From the NCBI GenBank assembly GCA_002503395.1, contig DARQ01000029.1:44941-57410 (forward strand): DNA of 12,470 nt. The letters are read 5' to 3'. This document shows, piece by piece, positions 7,501-12,470 of the stretch. Position numbers and translations under genes: made by a program. The notes beneath the pieces were generated by a model, which was given only the letters and a program-made list of their open reading frames with translations, was not told the DNA's origin and ran no database searches. The stretch is from Euryarchaeota archaeon UBA60. GTDB lineage: Archaea; Thermoplasmatota; Poseidoniia; Poseidoniales; Poseidoniaceae. Numbering within the stretch: position 1 is the stretch's first letter; the number at the start of each line of letters is the position of its first letter.

Positions 7501-10500
7501 TCATCCCAGGTGAGGAATTCATCGGTCAAATCGATACTCGCGCCACCGAGTAATGTTGCATTCACCGTCGGATTGAGGTCGCGCAGTACGATTGGCTCAT
7601 ATTGGCTATCGGAATAGACCCTTATTTCACCGTGCAGAGAAACCTTCGAGAGGTTGAAACCGGCTTGCAGGTCGCTGACATGGGCGATGAGCGGCATTGT
7701 CGAGTTGGCTGAAGTGACAGGGTTCTGGCCGCGGAATTCAAGCACCGGTGCTTTCTCAAGTAAGTCAAAAGAAGTGGGAATCGTCAATCCACCTCCATTA
7801 GGCAACTCGAGTTCGAAGTAGCCCTCCCACATTCCGGATGCGGCCGGGATGTTCATCGTGTGATTAACTCGCCAGGCAACCGTTGGCATAGCGCCACCCA
7901 GAGCACTACAACCATTGGGGCACAGGCTCAAGATCTCACTCGGATTCAGTTGGTACCAGTCATCCACTGTCAGGTCGATTCCTCCGACTTCGGTCAGGCG
8001 TAGCCAGAACGAAGTCACCGCTCCCGGCACCTCATAGCCATGCACGACAATCCACCAGCGGCCATCCCCGGGGTTATCAATGATGATTTCCTCGTCGCTA
8101 TTCCAATTACCTGAGGAGCCTTTCTTCTCCGAACCCCAATCGATTACTCCATTGCCATTATTATCTCGATAGAGGTAGAGATCCAAATCCTCAGCACCAT
8201 TCTGAGTATCTATCTCAACCTTTAGACGACGGACATTTTCAACCGAGATTTCACGGATATATGAGGCGGTGGATACAGTTTCCGGGATATCTTGGCTGGC
8301 AGTTTCCCCGGGATAGAATACTGGTTGCGTCCATCCCCAACCCGAGATATCGTCGGGTGTGATGTTGACGGTGCTACCTAGCACCAGGCTATCAGAGAAA
8401 TTTGTCCGCGTCCAATCATCGGTGGAATGAGTAAGGTTCCCACTAATGGTGGCGGCGAATCCAACCGTCACATTGACCGGATTATCATTGGTGCTGACTC
8501 CATGCATGGTGCTGTGAAGTAGAAGTTGTTTCAGACCCGGACTGGCATCTGCGGTCAGTAGTTCTCTATCGCCTCCGGTAGCGGTTTGTCGCTCCCACAC
8601 CCCCGAGCCGCGATGTTTGCTGAGAGAGCCGGTCTCGACCGTCATCGCCCACTGGCCGTAGGCGGCAGGGTCGTCGACGTAGTAAGGGTGGGGGATTCGA
8701 CTCAACCAATGGGCGTCGATGTCGGTATAACCATTATCAGGCCAATCGATGTCGATGATAATCGTCCCATTGGACAATGTCGTCGGCCACTCGAGCGCGA
8801 ATGCCTTCCAATCCCCGGACTCAGCCCGCCATCCCCAACGCTGTGCCCCCTGCATCCAAGTTTCTCTATAGAGTGTCTGATTACTGAGATTACCATCGAT
8901 TTCAGGAGGGGTCCATGAGGTTGGTCCAGACGCAGCGATGGTAGTGACTATCGGAAATGACCAATTATGCCCAAATGAATCAGAAATCTCAATCGTCGAC
9001 ATCCGCAAACCAGGGGTTGCATCATTGGGCACGGTAATCGTCAAAGGAATCATGTTTGTGGAATTTGGGAGAATCAAGGCTTGAGGTGGGAGGTTCATCC
9101 ACGAATCATGACCCTTGCGAAACGAGGTGATGTCGATTTCAATCGGCAGAGGGTCGGCCTGACTGGTCTGCTTATTCTCCCGGAAGATGCCTAGCAGTAT
9201 TCCATCGGCTGGCTGGGCCCAAGGGTCGCCGATGCGTGCCTCTACCTGTGGGCTGGCATACATGTGCTCGGAGATGATCGAATATTCATTCGCCGATTCC
9301 CATTCACCAGAATCGACATGGCCATCGCCATCATCATCGCTCCACCACTTACCATCACCATCGGTATCGTTCCAGCGATAGATGCGTAGATAGGGGCGAT
9401 TCTCACTCTGATAATTCTGGTCGCCATCGAATCCGCGCGCATCGATTGTGGCGCGGGCCCGCACCAGGGTACTATCGTTGGCGATGGTGGTATTATTGGC
9501 ATCACCATGAATCAATATCGGGATGACGATGTCGGGACGAGATGATTGATAACCATCCCAATCACCCGATTCGCTTGAGTTCCAAACAAATACATCGTGA
9601 GTAGCAGGCTCCCAAATTGTCGCGTTGTTGTTAATCCAATACGTATCCTGACTTGGGTTATTGAAAGACAGATTGAGGTCGGCGCTGGAGCCTGGCAATA
9701 GCCAATTGATGTTGGCATCACGGTGCCGACCGGAATTCTCCCCCGGCATCCACGAAGCTGGTTGCGTCCACCAAGTTCCGGATTCTCCGGCAATCGTCGC
9801 CGTTGCCCGGTCAGCATCGAACCACCCGCCACCCTGCACATTGGGATCATTGGCACGGTCGCTGGCGGTCGACATCGCCAGATCTCGAATCACCTGACTA
9901 TTTGGGAAGGTGCCATGCTCTTCCCACCAAGCCTGATACAGCAGAGCCATCAATCCGGCCGCAACAGGGGTTGAAAGAGAGGTTCCGGCCCACGAACGAT
10001 ATGCATTGTTGGCATCGCTCTTCTCATTCAGGGTCACATCTCCGGTCGCCGACCAGCCGATGGTTACCAAATCAGGGTCCATTCGTCCTTGGCTATTGGG
10101 CCCGCGATTCGACCACGATGCGCTCTCACCCCAGGTCGCACCAGCCGATTCTCCGGTTCTTGAGGAGAACGCTCCAACGCTGATAATTCCCGCAGAACCG
10201 CCGGGGCTGGCCACCGTACCGTAGCCATGCCCACCATTGCCGAGGGCGACGAGATAGGTTGTGTTCTTCGAATAGACCCGCGTCAACCAATCGAGATAGA
10301 GCGAATTCTGATCACTACCGGCATCGACCACACTCGAATAGCCGAATGAGAACGAGCCAATCTGCGCCTCGTCGCCACTGTCGGTAAGACCATCGTAGCC
10401 CTCGGCGACAAAGCGCCATCCATCGAATGCCGAACCACCGGCGTAGTAATTACCTACCGAAATCAGACTGGCATTCGGCGCCATACCCTGCACCTTGCCA

Positions 10501-11834
10501 TTCGCCACGATGCCTTGAGCAGCCACGGAACTTGCGCAAAGGGTGCCGTGACTACCGGCAGGGCCACCATTCTCATTGAGCATGAATGCGACCAGATCAC
10601 CATTGTTGGGGATGCGGTCGGCCATCGCCGCTCGGGCTGAATATGTTGGAGCATAGGGCAACGAGGTATTACCGTCGGCGATGAAATAAATCAGACCGCC
10701 AGAACGATCCCACAGCCCATCGCCGGTCAAATCCAGACCGGAGACCTCTGAGCCTTTGCGCATAGGAAACTCGTCACCGAACTCGCCATCGCCATCCAAG
10801 TCGACATAGACCGTGTCATAGGTCGAATTGCTAACCTCATCCACCACCAAGACTGCAACATCATCGCCGACCTTGTTCTGCAGGTTATTGTCGGGATGCT
10901 CGCCCAGATGCCAGACTCCGGATTGTGAGACCAGACCGGTGATATTCAAGCCACTTGAATCCAAGAGACCGTCACCATCGGCATCGAGGTCGGTGGTCGA
11001 GGTATCGGCGAACCAGGAACTTCCGTCACTTGGATAGGTGTCGGCATCATTGAGCCAGCGGTGTAGTGAACGACCATCGAACATTATCGGCCAGCCATCC
11101 CAAGGGGAGGTGGGGTCATCGACCCGGGCTTGAGTACCGTTGAGGTCAGGATGGGCGAAGTCGATTCCACTGTCGACTATCGCCACATTCACCCCTTGGC
11201 CAGTGATATTGCGTTGCCACGACTCGGTTGCTCCGTGCAGATCGACCGCGGCCCAGGTCGTCGGTTGGGGTGCATCATCGTCACCAATTGCACCCTCGCC
11301 ATCACCAGTCGCAATGCCAGCAGAAAAGCCATCCCCACCACTATCCGATGCGGTCTGAGGGTTCTCCGGCGGTTTCATCACCACCATTGTCCCAGAGACT
11401 CCTGCCAATTTCGCCACCTGCCACCCCGGTAATGTGACGATTCGATGCTGAATACCGGTCAGAGATTCAACATCGGATTCAACCAACCTTCCGCCAGCCT
11501 CATCTCCGGATTGCTCAGGTAGAAGTTGGTATTTTTCCTGCCAAGTATGTAGTGAATATAGGTCTCGGGTAATCACCAGAGCCCTGACCTCCTCAGAGTC
11601 CCGCTCCAACCACCAATCGAGTTCCGGAGAAAAGGCAACTGCTTGAGAATAAACCTCTGGGATATCGCGGAACGGCGAGTTCGGCGAACCTACTTGTGAG
11701 TGTGAATTATCTGCTGAATTGCCGACCACATCACCATCGCTAGGTGCAACCAATGGTGTGGCTGATGCCATCAACAGAAGAAATACGAGCGCACATACTC
11801 TAGGAATCTCAACCCGATATTGTGCGACGCCCAT
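4587..11834 (-). CDS. Giant membrane-anchored subtilisin-like (S8, pyrolysin/TPPII-like) protease
   Basis: A 2415-residue secreted serine protease, numbered from the ATG at 11834. Order: signal peptide (hydrophobic 13-29); propeptide-like segment (about 55-160); S8 catalytic domain (211-680) with D221 in VDSGIDFAHPDL, H429 in GSHGT, oxyanion N533 in ALGNGG and S619 in GTSLSTP; beta-rich region (about 700-1170); PPC-like domain (1179-1283); LamG domain (1463-1682); Ig-like stack (1690-2300); membrane span (2312-2329) followed by DRRRGK; and an 86-residue acidic tail. All catalytic residues are present, so it should be active, hydrolysing proteins or peptides at the outer cell face. Many N-x-S/T sequons fit archaeal surface glycosylation. 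An in-frame ATG at 11897 would add 21 residues. I prefer 11834 because a TATA-like box lies 23-28 bp upstream, as for a leaderless transcript, and because the protein then starts M-GVAQYR like the neighbouring gene. Substrate unknown. Confidence 0.95.
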   Translation of the reverse strand: MGVAQYRVEIPRVCALVFLLLMASATPLVAPSDGDVVGNSADNSHSQVGSPNSPFRDIPEVYSQAVAFSPELDWWLERDSEEVRALVITRDLYSLHTWQEKYQLLPEQSGDEAGGRLVESDVESLTGIQHRIVTLPGWQVAKLAGVSGTMVVMKPPENPQTASDSGGDGFSAGIATGDGEGAIGDDDAPQPTTWAAVDLHGATESWQRNITGQGVNVAIVDSGIDFAHPDLNGTQARVDDPTSPWDGWPIMFDGRSLHRWLNDADTYPSDGSSWFADTSTTDLDADGDGLLDSSGLNITGLVSQSGVWHLGEHPDNNLQNKVGDDVAVLVVDEVSNSTYDTVYVDLDGDGEFGDEFPMRKGSEVSGLDLTGDGLWDRSGGLIYFIADGNTSLPYAPTYSARAAMADRIPNNGDLVAFMLNENGGPAGSHGTLCASSVAAQGIVANGKVQGMAPNASLISVGNYYAGGSAFDGWRFVAEGYDGLTDSGDEAQIGSFSFGYSSVVDAGSDQNSLYLDWLTRVYSKNTTYLVALGNGGHGYGTVASPGGSAGIISVGAFSSRTGESAGATWGESASWSNRGPNSQGRMDPDLVTIGWSATGDVTLNEKSDANNAYRSWAGTSLSTPVAAGLMALLYQAWWEEHGTFPNSQVIRDLAMSTASDRANDPNVQGGGWFDADRATATIAGESGTWWTQPASWMPGENSGRHRDANINWLLPGSSADLNLSFNNPSQDTYWINNNATIWEPATHDVFVWNSSESGDWDGYQSSRPDIVIPILIHGDANNTTIANDSTLVRARATIDARGFDGDQNYQSENRPYLRIYRWNDTDGDGKWWSDDDGDGHVDSGEWESANEYSIISEHMYASPQVEARIGDPWAQPADGILLGIFRENKQTSQADPLPIEIDITSFRKGHDSWMNLPPQALILPNSTNMIPLTITVPNDATPGLRMSTIEISDSFGHNWSFPIVTTIAASGPTSWTPPEIDGNLSNQTLYRETWMQGAQRWGWRAESGDWKAFALEWPTTLSNGTIIIDIDWPDNGYTDIDAHWLSRIPHPYYVDDPAAYGQWAMTVETGSLSKHRGSGVWERQTATGGDRELLTADASPGLKQLLLHSTMHGVSTNDNPVNVTVGFAATISGNLTHSTDDWTRTNFSDSLVLGSTVNITPDDISGWGWTQPVFYPGETASQDIPETVSTASYIREISVENVRRLKVEIDTQNGAEDLDLYLYRDNNGNGVIDWGSEKKGSSGNWNSDEEIIIDNPGDGRWWIVVHGYEVPGAVTSFWLRLTEVGGIDLTVDDWYQLNPSEILSLCPNGCSALGGAMPTVAWRVNHTMNIPAASGMWEGYFELELPNGGGLTIPTSFDLLEKAPVLEFRGQNPVTSANSTMPLIAHVSDLQAGFNLSKVSLHGEIRVYSDSQYEPIVLRDLNPTVNATLLGGASIDLTDEFLTWDDSRARDDVTWRLPQANSNLQHWWTFDEPASIPPGTVVVDQRSDLLGDDVGLAMWQLNPERGWVMYLNTGNEIAYIDFANSPSTIQGIEVLNSDTTMSYWYNSLTNGSDDFSIAPAIAGYDSQINSDDLILGVINSSGHVGISKGIGSPAISEVSITDGQWHHVSLSRNAQTGELRVYVDGVLSGTSIGAAGTISSVMEHIGCVTMNLNSTCLRASLDDVRIYDTVLGAADIAAIYNATKMDNSSLPMDYELRSLDISISIPDSSARLGWYEMTLSATDAADLEDEISIALAYDDDIPLYFTPFSNVFTTNQTIWEHTILGESDLYLTINGLQVIQGADASDMWMWPAQVSSTTGRAVWYNQTYSLENEGVNLFTLEAQDEAGNRRSSEIYVFRDTIAPQLSINHTYPFAMVNETVVDVIIETESGVELWVQGESVFLPTFATNLTVPVQLQQGDNLVNVTVRDDAGNWANANLSFTVDSVFPTLDWLEPPPDKVVDSYLVPLKWNLSEGTIGYISVDGGDWASIPAQMGQSQWSVSLDLVGEHQFCLSFEDVARNIIIECRIVVLNETLYSPISTVDWDGGLSNITTLHGNLWLGPSQSWELYSRWNNQWNKVHSGISPNGGLHTIPYELREGENHFRLTAGGLGISGEWNYSVTLDTEAPPLIILQPVDNSLFGYAGMDDLNIRIRGITESGLFVQCWESNGLISTEGFADSTGNFSLAYTRSLASEVSDGQQVAILCSTSDLAGNQVSTWLRLTFDGTAPIGELSFVGEGQRLWLRWQVSSPDELDRWVLTIEHDGGLVQSESGYFNGSTNSFSEQLDLGVVEYGNWSASFRVWDSADNLVSMNDTFIIVEPQSPLDVFSSVNLGNISMLLGVMLLITILFVLDRRRGKSDSQVEDETKSYQSEYHSGEIALDPLPLTPREAVLAAEAELELAAYGEDGFSADGAAEVLPDSATVSDLFASHDLSDDEN
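4590..4901 (-). other. C-terminal membrane anchor and acidic cytoplasmic tail of the protease
   Basis: Residues 2312-2329 (ISMLLGVMLLITILFVL) form one hydrophobic span followed directly by DRRRGK, a stop-transfer pattern that leaves the last 86 residues in the cytoplasm. The tail is acidic, with a helix-prone LTPREAVLAAEAELELAAYG segment and a C-terminal SDDEN. It has no WW-like motif, unlike the tail of the neighbouring protein. The tail may contact cytoplasmic partners; none is evident. Confidence 0.85.
4938..6770 (-). other. Stack of about six Ig-like beta domains
   Basis: Residues about 1690-2300 show repeated ends of the type 'A-x-D-x-A-G-N', followed by a strand and 'D-T/S-x-x-P'. Examples are LEAQDEAGNRR ... 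FRDTIAPQL, VTVRDDAGNWA ... TVDSVFPTL, STSDLAGNQVS ... FDGTAPIGE, and RVWDSADNLVS. Together with FEDVARN and ATDAADLED they give about six units of roughly 90-110 residues. This is the signature of bacterial/archaeal Ig-like (Big/cadherin-like) repeats in large surface proteins. They most likely act as a spacer lifting the catalytic and LamG domains above the membrane. Confidence 0.8.
6789..7448 (-). other. LamG / concanavalin A-like lectin domain of the protease
   Basis: Residues 1463-1682 begin with LQHWWTFDE and contain the diagnostic LamG core DGQWHHVSLSRN ... GELRVYVDGVLSGT, closing with ASLDDVRIYDTVLGAADIAAIY. These are the standard strand motifs of LamG-like jellyroll domains, which bind glycans or proteins. 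Two cysteines (GC and TC, about 1646 and 1655) may form a disulfide in the last loop. I infer that the domain docks the protease onto polysaccharide, glycoprotein or the cell's own surface layer. Confidence 0.9.
7986..8300 (-). other. PPC-like beta domain of the protease
   Basis: Residues 1179-1283 read IREISVENVRRLKVEID, then AEDLDLYLYRD-NNGNG, then NPGDGRWWIVVHGYEV and SFWLRLTEV. This order (a strand, a D-x-D-L-Y-L-Y motif, then G-x-W/Y-x-V-x-V) is that of prepeptidase C-terminal (PPC) domains found after secreted proteases. The NNGNGVIDW loop could bind calcium. PPC domains usually help secretion or substrate binding and are sometimes cleaved off; nothing here shows cleavage. Confidence 0.65.
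9798..11204 (-). other. Subtilisin S8 catalytic domain
   Basis: Residues 211-680 carry the Asp-His-Ser order of family S8. D221 lies in AIVDSGID, H429 in AGSHGTLCASSVAAQG, and S619 in WAGTSLSTPVAAG. The oxyanion-hole Asn N533 is in LVALGNGGHG, and the substrate-side strand IGSFSFGYSS lies in between. The domain is about 470 residues, against roughly 270-300 for a plain subtilisin. The excess lies almost entirely in the Asp-His insert described separately. The segment before it contains SLTGIQHRIVTLPGW-type strands consistent with an inhibitory propeptide, but I cannot assign a named propeptide family. Confidence 0.95.
10578..11105 (-). other. Long insert between catalytic Asp and His with calcium-type loops
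   Basis: There are 207 residues between D221 and H429, where simple subtilisins have about 30-40. The extra sequence (about 245-420) includes three Asp-rich loops of the calcium-binding type: DLDADGDGLLD near 282, DLDGDGEFGDE near 345 and DLTGDGLWD near 368. The phrase DTVYVDLDGDGEF resembles the insert I know from pyrolysin-type enzymes. Pyrolysin and tripeptidyl peptidase II are known for large insertions at this point, where they add stabilising calcium sites or support assembly. Assignment to that branch is an inference from the insert position and motif style. Confidence 0.8.
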
Positions 11835-11843
11835 AGGGCGTCG
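11825..11843. repeat. Perfect 8-bp inverted repeat over the protease start codon
   Basis: CGACGCCC-ATA-GGGCGTCG is a perfect inverted repeat with a three-base centre. The proposed ATG (11834-11832) lies in the centre and the first base of one arm. Relative to that ATG the repeat spans about -9 to +10, just downstream of the TATA-like box. A repressor bound there would block transcription initiation, so I infer a possible operator. If translation starts at 11897 instead, the repeat is simply coding (Arg-Arg-Pro-Met-Gly-Val) and could be chance. Confidence 0.6.
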
Positions 11844-11856
11844 GAAGCCCGTTCGG

Positions 11857-11862
11857 GATATA
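11857..11862 (-). promoter_or_regulatory. TATA-like box (TATATC) for the protease gene
   Basis: On the minus strand TATATC lies at -28 to -23 from the ATG at 11834. Archaeal TATA boxes centre about 26-27 bp before the transcription start, so the transcript would begin at or next to the ATG (leaderless). No Shine-Dalgarno sequence precedes this ATG, which agrees with a leaderless message. Confidence 0.55.
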
Positions 11863-11916
11863 GCGATACCCCGCCATTGCAACTTTTGCCAAAACATGGT
11901 CAGAGGCGATTTAAAG

Positions 11917-11989
11917 TAGTCCCGCTCGGATTCGAACCGAGGTTATCGGGACCAAAACCCGATATGATGGACCGCTACACTACGGGACT
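11917..11989 (-). tRNA. tRNA-Gln (anticodon TTG)
   Basis: The 73-base minus-strand sequence folds as a tRNA. The acceptor AGTCCCG pairs fully with CGGGACT. The anticodon stem TCGGG/CCCGA encloses the loop TTTTGGT with anticodon TTG (bases 11955-11953). The T arm is CTCGG-TTCGAAT-CCGAG, and the discriminator is A73. The D arm is weaker (G10-T25, T11-A24, G12-C23, and a T13/T22 mismatch) but A14, GG and A21 are in place. CCA is not encoded, and there is no intron. Unmodified TTG reads CAA and, by wobble, CAG. In archaea this tRNA is normally charged through Glu-tRNA-Gln amidation by GatDE; that is family knowledge, not visible here. Confidence 0.95.
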
Positions 11990-12012
11990 CCAACCGGTCG
12001 GTGGCGGGTTCG

Positions 12013-12020
12013 GTTATTGT
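12013..12020 (-). promoter_or_regulatory. Possible TATA box for tRNA-Gln
   Basis: ACAATAAC on the minus strand lies at about -31 to -24 from the first base of the tRNA, the expected place for an archaeal box A. It falls in the 41-bp gap after the stop codon of the HD-domain gene, so the tRNA can have its own promoter. The match is AT-rich but not a strong consensus. Confidence 0.4.
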
Positions 12021-12030
12021 GATTGTCGCT

Positions 12031-12468
12031 TCAACCGCTGGCAAGCCGGCGCAATACGTCATCGTCCAAGCGATCTAGGGCAGAATCGATGAATTCACTC
12101 AGGTCAAGACCTTGATTTTCACTATAGACTGATGCTTGTAAAGCCATATCGAGTTTATCACAGGCTTTCACAAAACGACCCTCTGGAGTGCGCTCCCCTT
12201 CGTAATCCAGCCATAACTCAAGCAATGATTCATCTCCACCCAGAGCATCGAGGATTTTCACAATTTCCTCGTGCTCCATGCGACTTTTTTCTTTTGAATC
12301 AATACCATCAGCCGGTGTAATATCGCCGACCCGGACTTCTGCAACATCGTGGATCACGGCAATCGTGGTAGCGACACCTCGGTCAACCCCTTCGGGGCAC
12401 AACACCGCCGCCAGCCAGGCAACCCCCCACGAGTGAGCAGCGACACTTTCGGGATTCTCGACCCCGGC
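12031..12468 (-). CDS. HD-domain 5'-deoxynucleotidase, YfbR/HDDC2-like, C-terminal part (runs off window)
   Basis: The last 145 codons of an HD-superfamily phosphohydrolase; the N-terminus lies beyond base 12470. The family removes phosphate from deoxynucleoside 5'-monophosphates in the cytoplasm using a divalent metal. Visible family motifs are GVENPESVAAHSW (metal His at visible residue 12), VIHDVAEVRVGDITPAD (the HD pair at 40-41, then the GDI-P-D signature), EKSRMEHE, LWLDYEGERTPEGRFVKACDKLDMALQA (metal Asp at 104), and a charged C-terminal helix. The match to the YfbR/HDDC2 group is continuous from the first His to the last helix, with every metal ligand present. Missing are probably about 25-35 N-terminal residues. 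A GTG at 12405 lies inside the HD fold and cannot be the true start. tRNA-Gln follows after 41 bp on the same strand. Confidence 0.93.
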   Translation of the reverse strand, partial: AGVENPESVAAHSWGVAWLAAVLCPEGVDRGVATTIAVIHDVAEVRVGDITPADGIDSKEKSRMEHEEIVKILDALGGDESLLELWLDYEGERTPEGRFVKACDKLDMALQASVYSENQGLDLSEFIDSALDRLDDDVLRRLASG

Positions 12469-12470
12469 AT

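Noticed and set aside
11835..11897. Protease start at the ATG at 11897
   Set aside because: Possible but not preferred: it puts 33 mostly polar and basic residues before the hydrophobic core, has no well-placed TATA box or Shine-Dalgarno, and lacks the M-x-AQYR match to the neighbouring gene.
11917..11989. tRNA gene as an integration site for a mobile element
   Set aside because: No integrase, no repeated 3' tRNA fragment and no change in gene character was seen on either side within the window.
12031..12405. A complete 124-residue protein starting from the GTG at 12405
   Set aside because: The frame stays open to the window edge and the upstream codons encode GVENPESVAAHSW, the conserved start of the HD fold with its first metal His.

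Overview
This window reads as a piece of an archaeal chromosome, most probably from the marine Thermoplasmatota (Marine Group II/III, Poseidoniia-like). The taxon is an inference. It rests on the tRNA-Gln, which has the archaeal-type acceptor AGTCCCG/CGGGACT and no encoded CCA. It also rests on a TATA-like box placed where a leaderless archaeal transcript would need it, and on very large secreted, C-terminally anchored proteins rich in thrombospondin type 3 (TSP3) calcium repeats, a style I associate with that group. Base composition looks moderate and fairly even. I see no mobile element, CRISPR array or rRNA.

Every supported gene lies on the minus strand, so transcription runs from high to low coordinates. 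In that order: (1) 12468-12031, the C-terminal 145 codons of an HD-domain 5'-deoxynucleotidase of the YfbR/HDDC2 type, cut by the window edge; (2) 11989-11917, tRNA-Gln(TTG); (3) 11834-4587, a 2415-residue cell-surface serine protease with a signal peptide, a subtilisin (S8) domain carrying a long pyrolysin/TPPII-like Asp-His insert, a PPC-like beta domain, a LamG domain, a stack of Ig-like domains, one membrane span and a short acidic cytoplasmic tail; (4) 4540-416, a 1374-residue surface protein with a signal peptide, a seven-bladed WD40-like propeller, an unrecognised Cys-containing domain, a long TSP3 array, one membrane span and a cytoplasmic tail ending in a WW-like motif; (5) 352-1, the N-terminal 117 residues of a 3-hydroxyacyl-CoA dehydrogenase, cut by the other edge.

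The two giant genes are 46 bp apart (22 bp if an upstream GTG is used). They share the same topology and a similar start to the signal peptide (M-x-AQYR). I infer that they form one surface module: an anchored protease, plausibly for degrading marine protein, next to an anchored calcium-binding propeller protein. The flanking HD phosphohydrolase, tRNA and fatty-acid dehydrogenase look like ordinary core genes. Intergenic space is very short (about 40 to 80 bp at each junction), so no stretch over 300 bases lacks a gene. Two perfect inverted repeats sit at the 5' ends of the two giant genes, and they are the main regulatory curiosity here.
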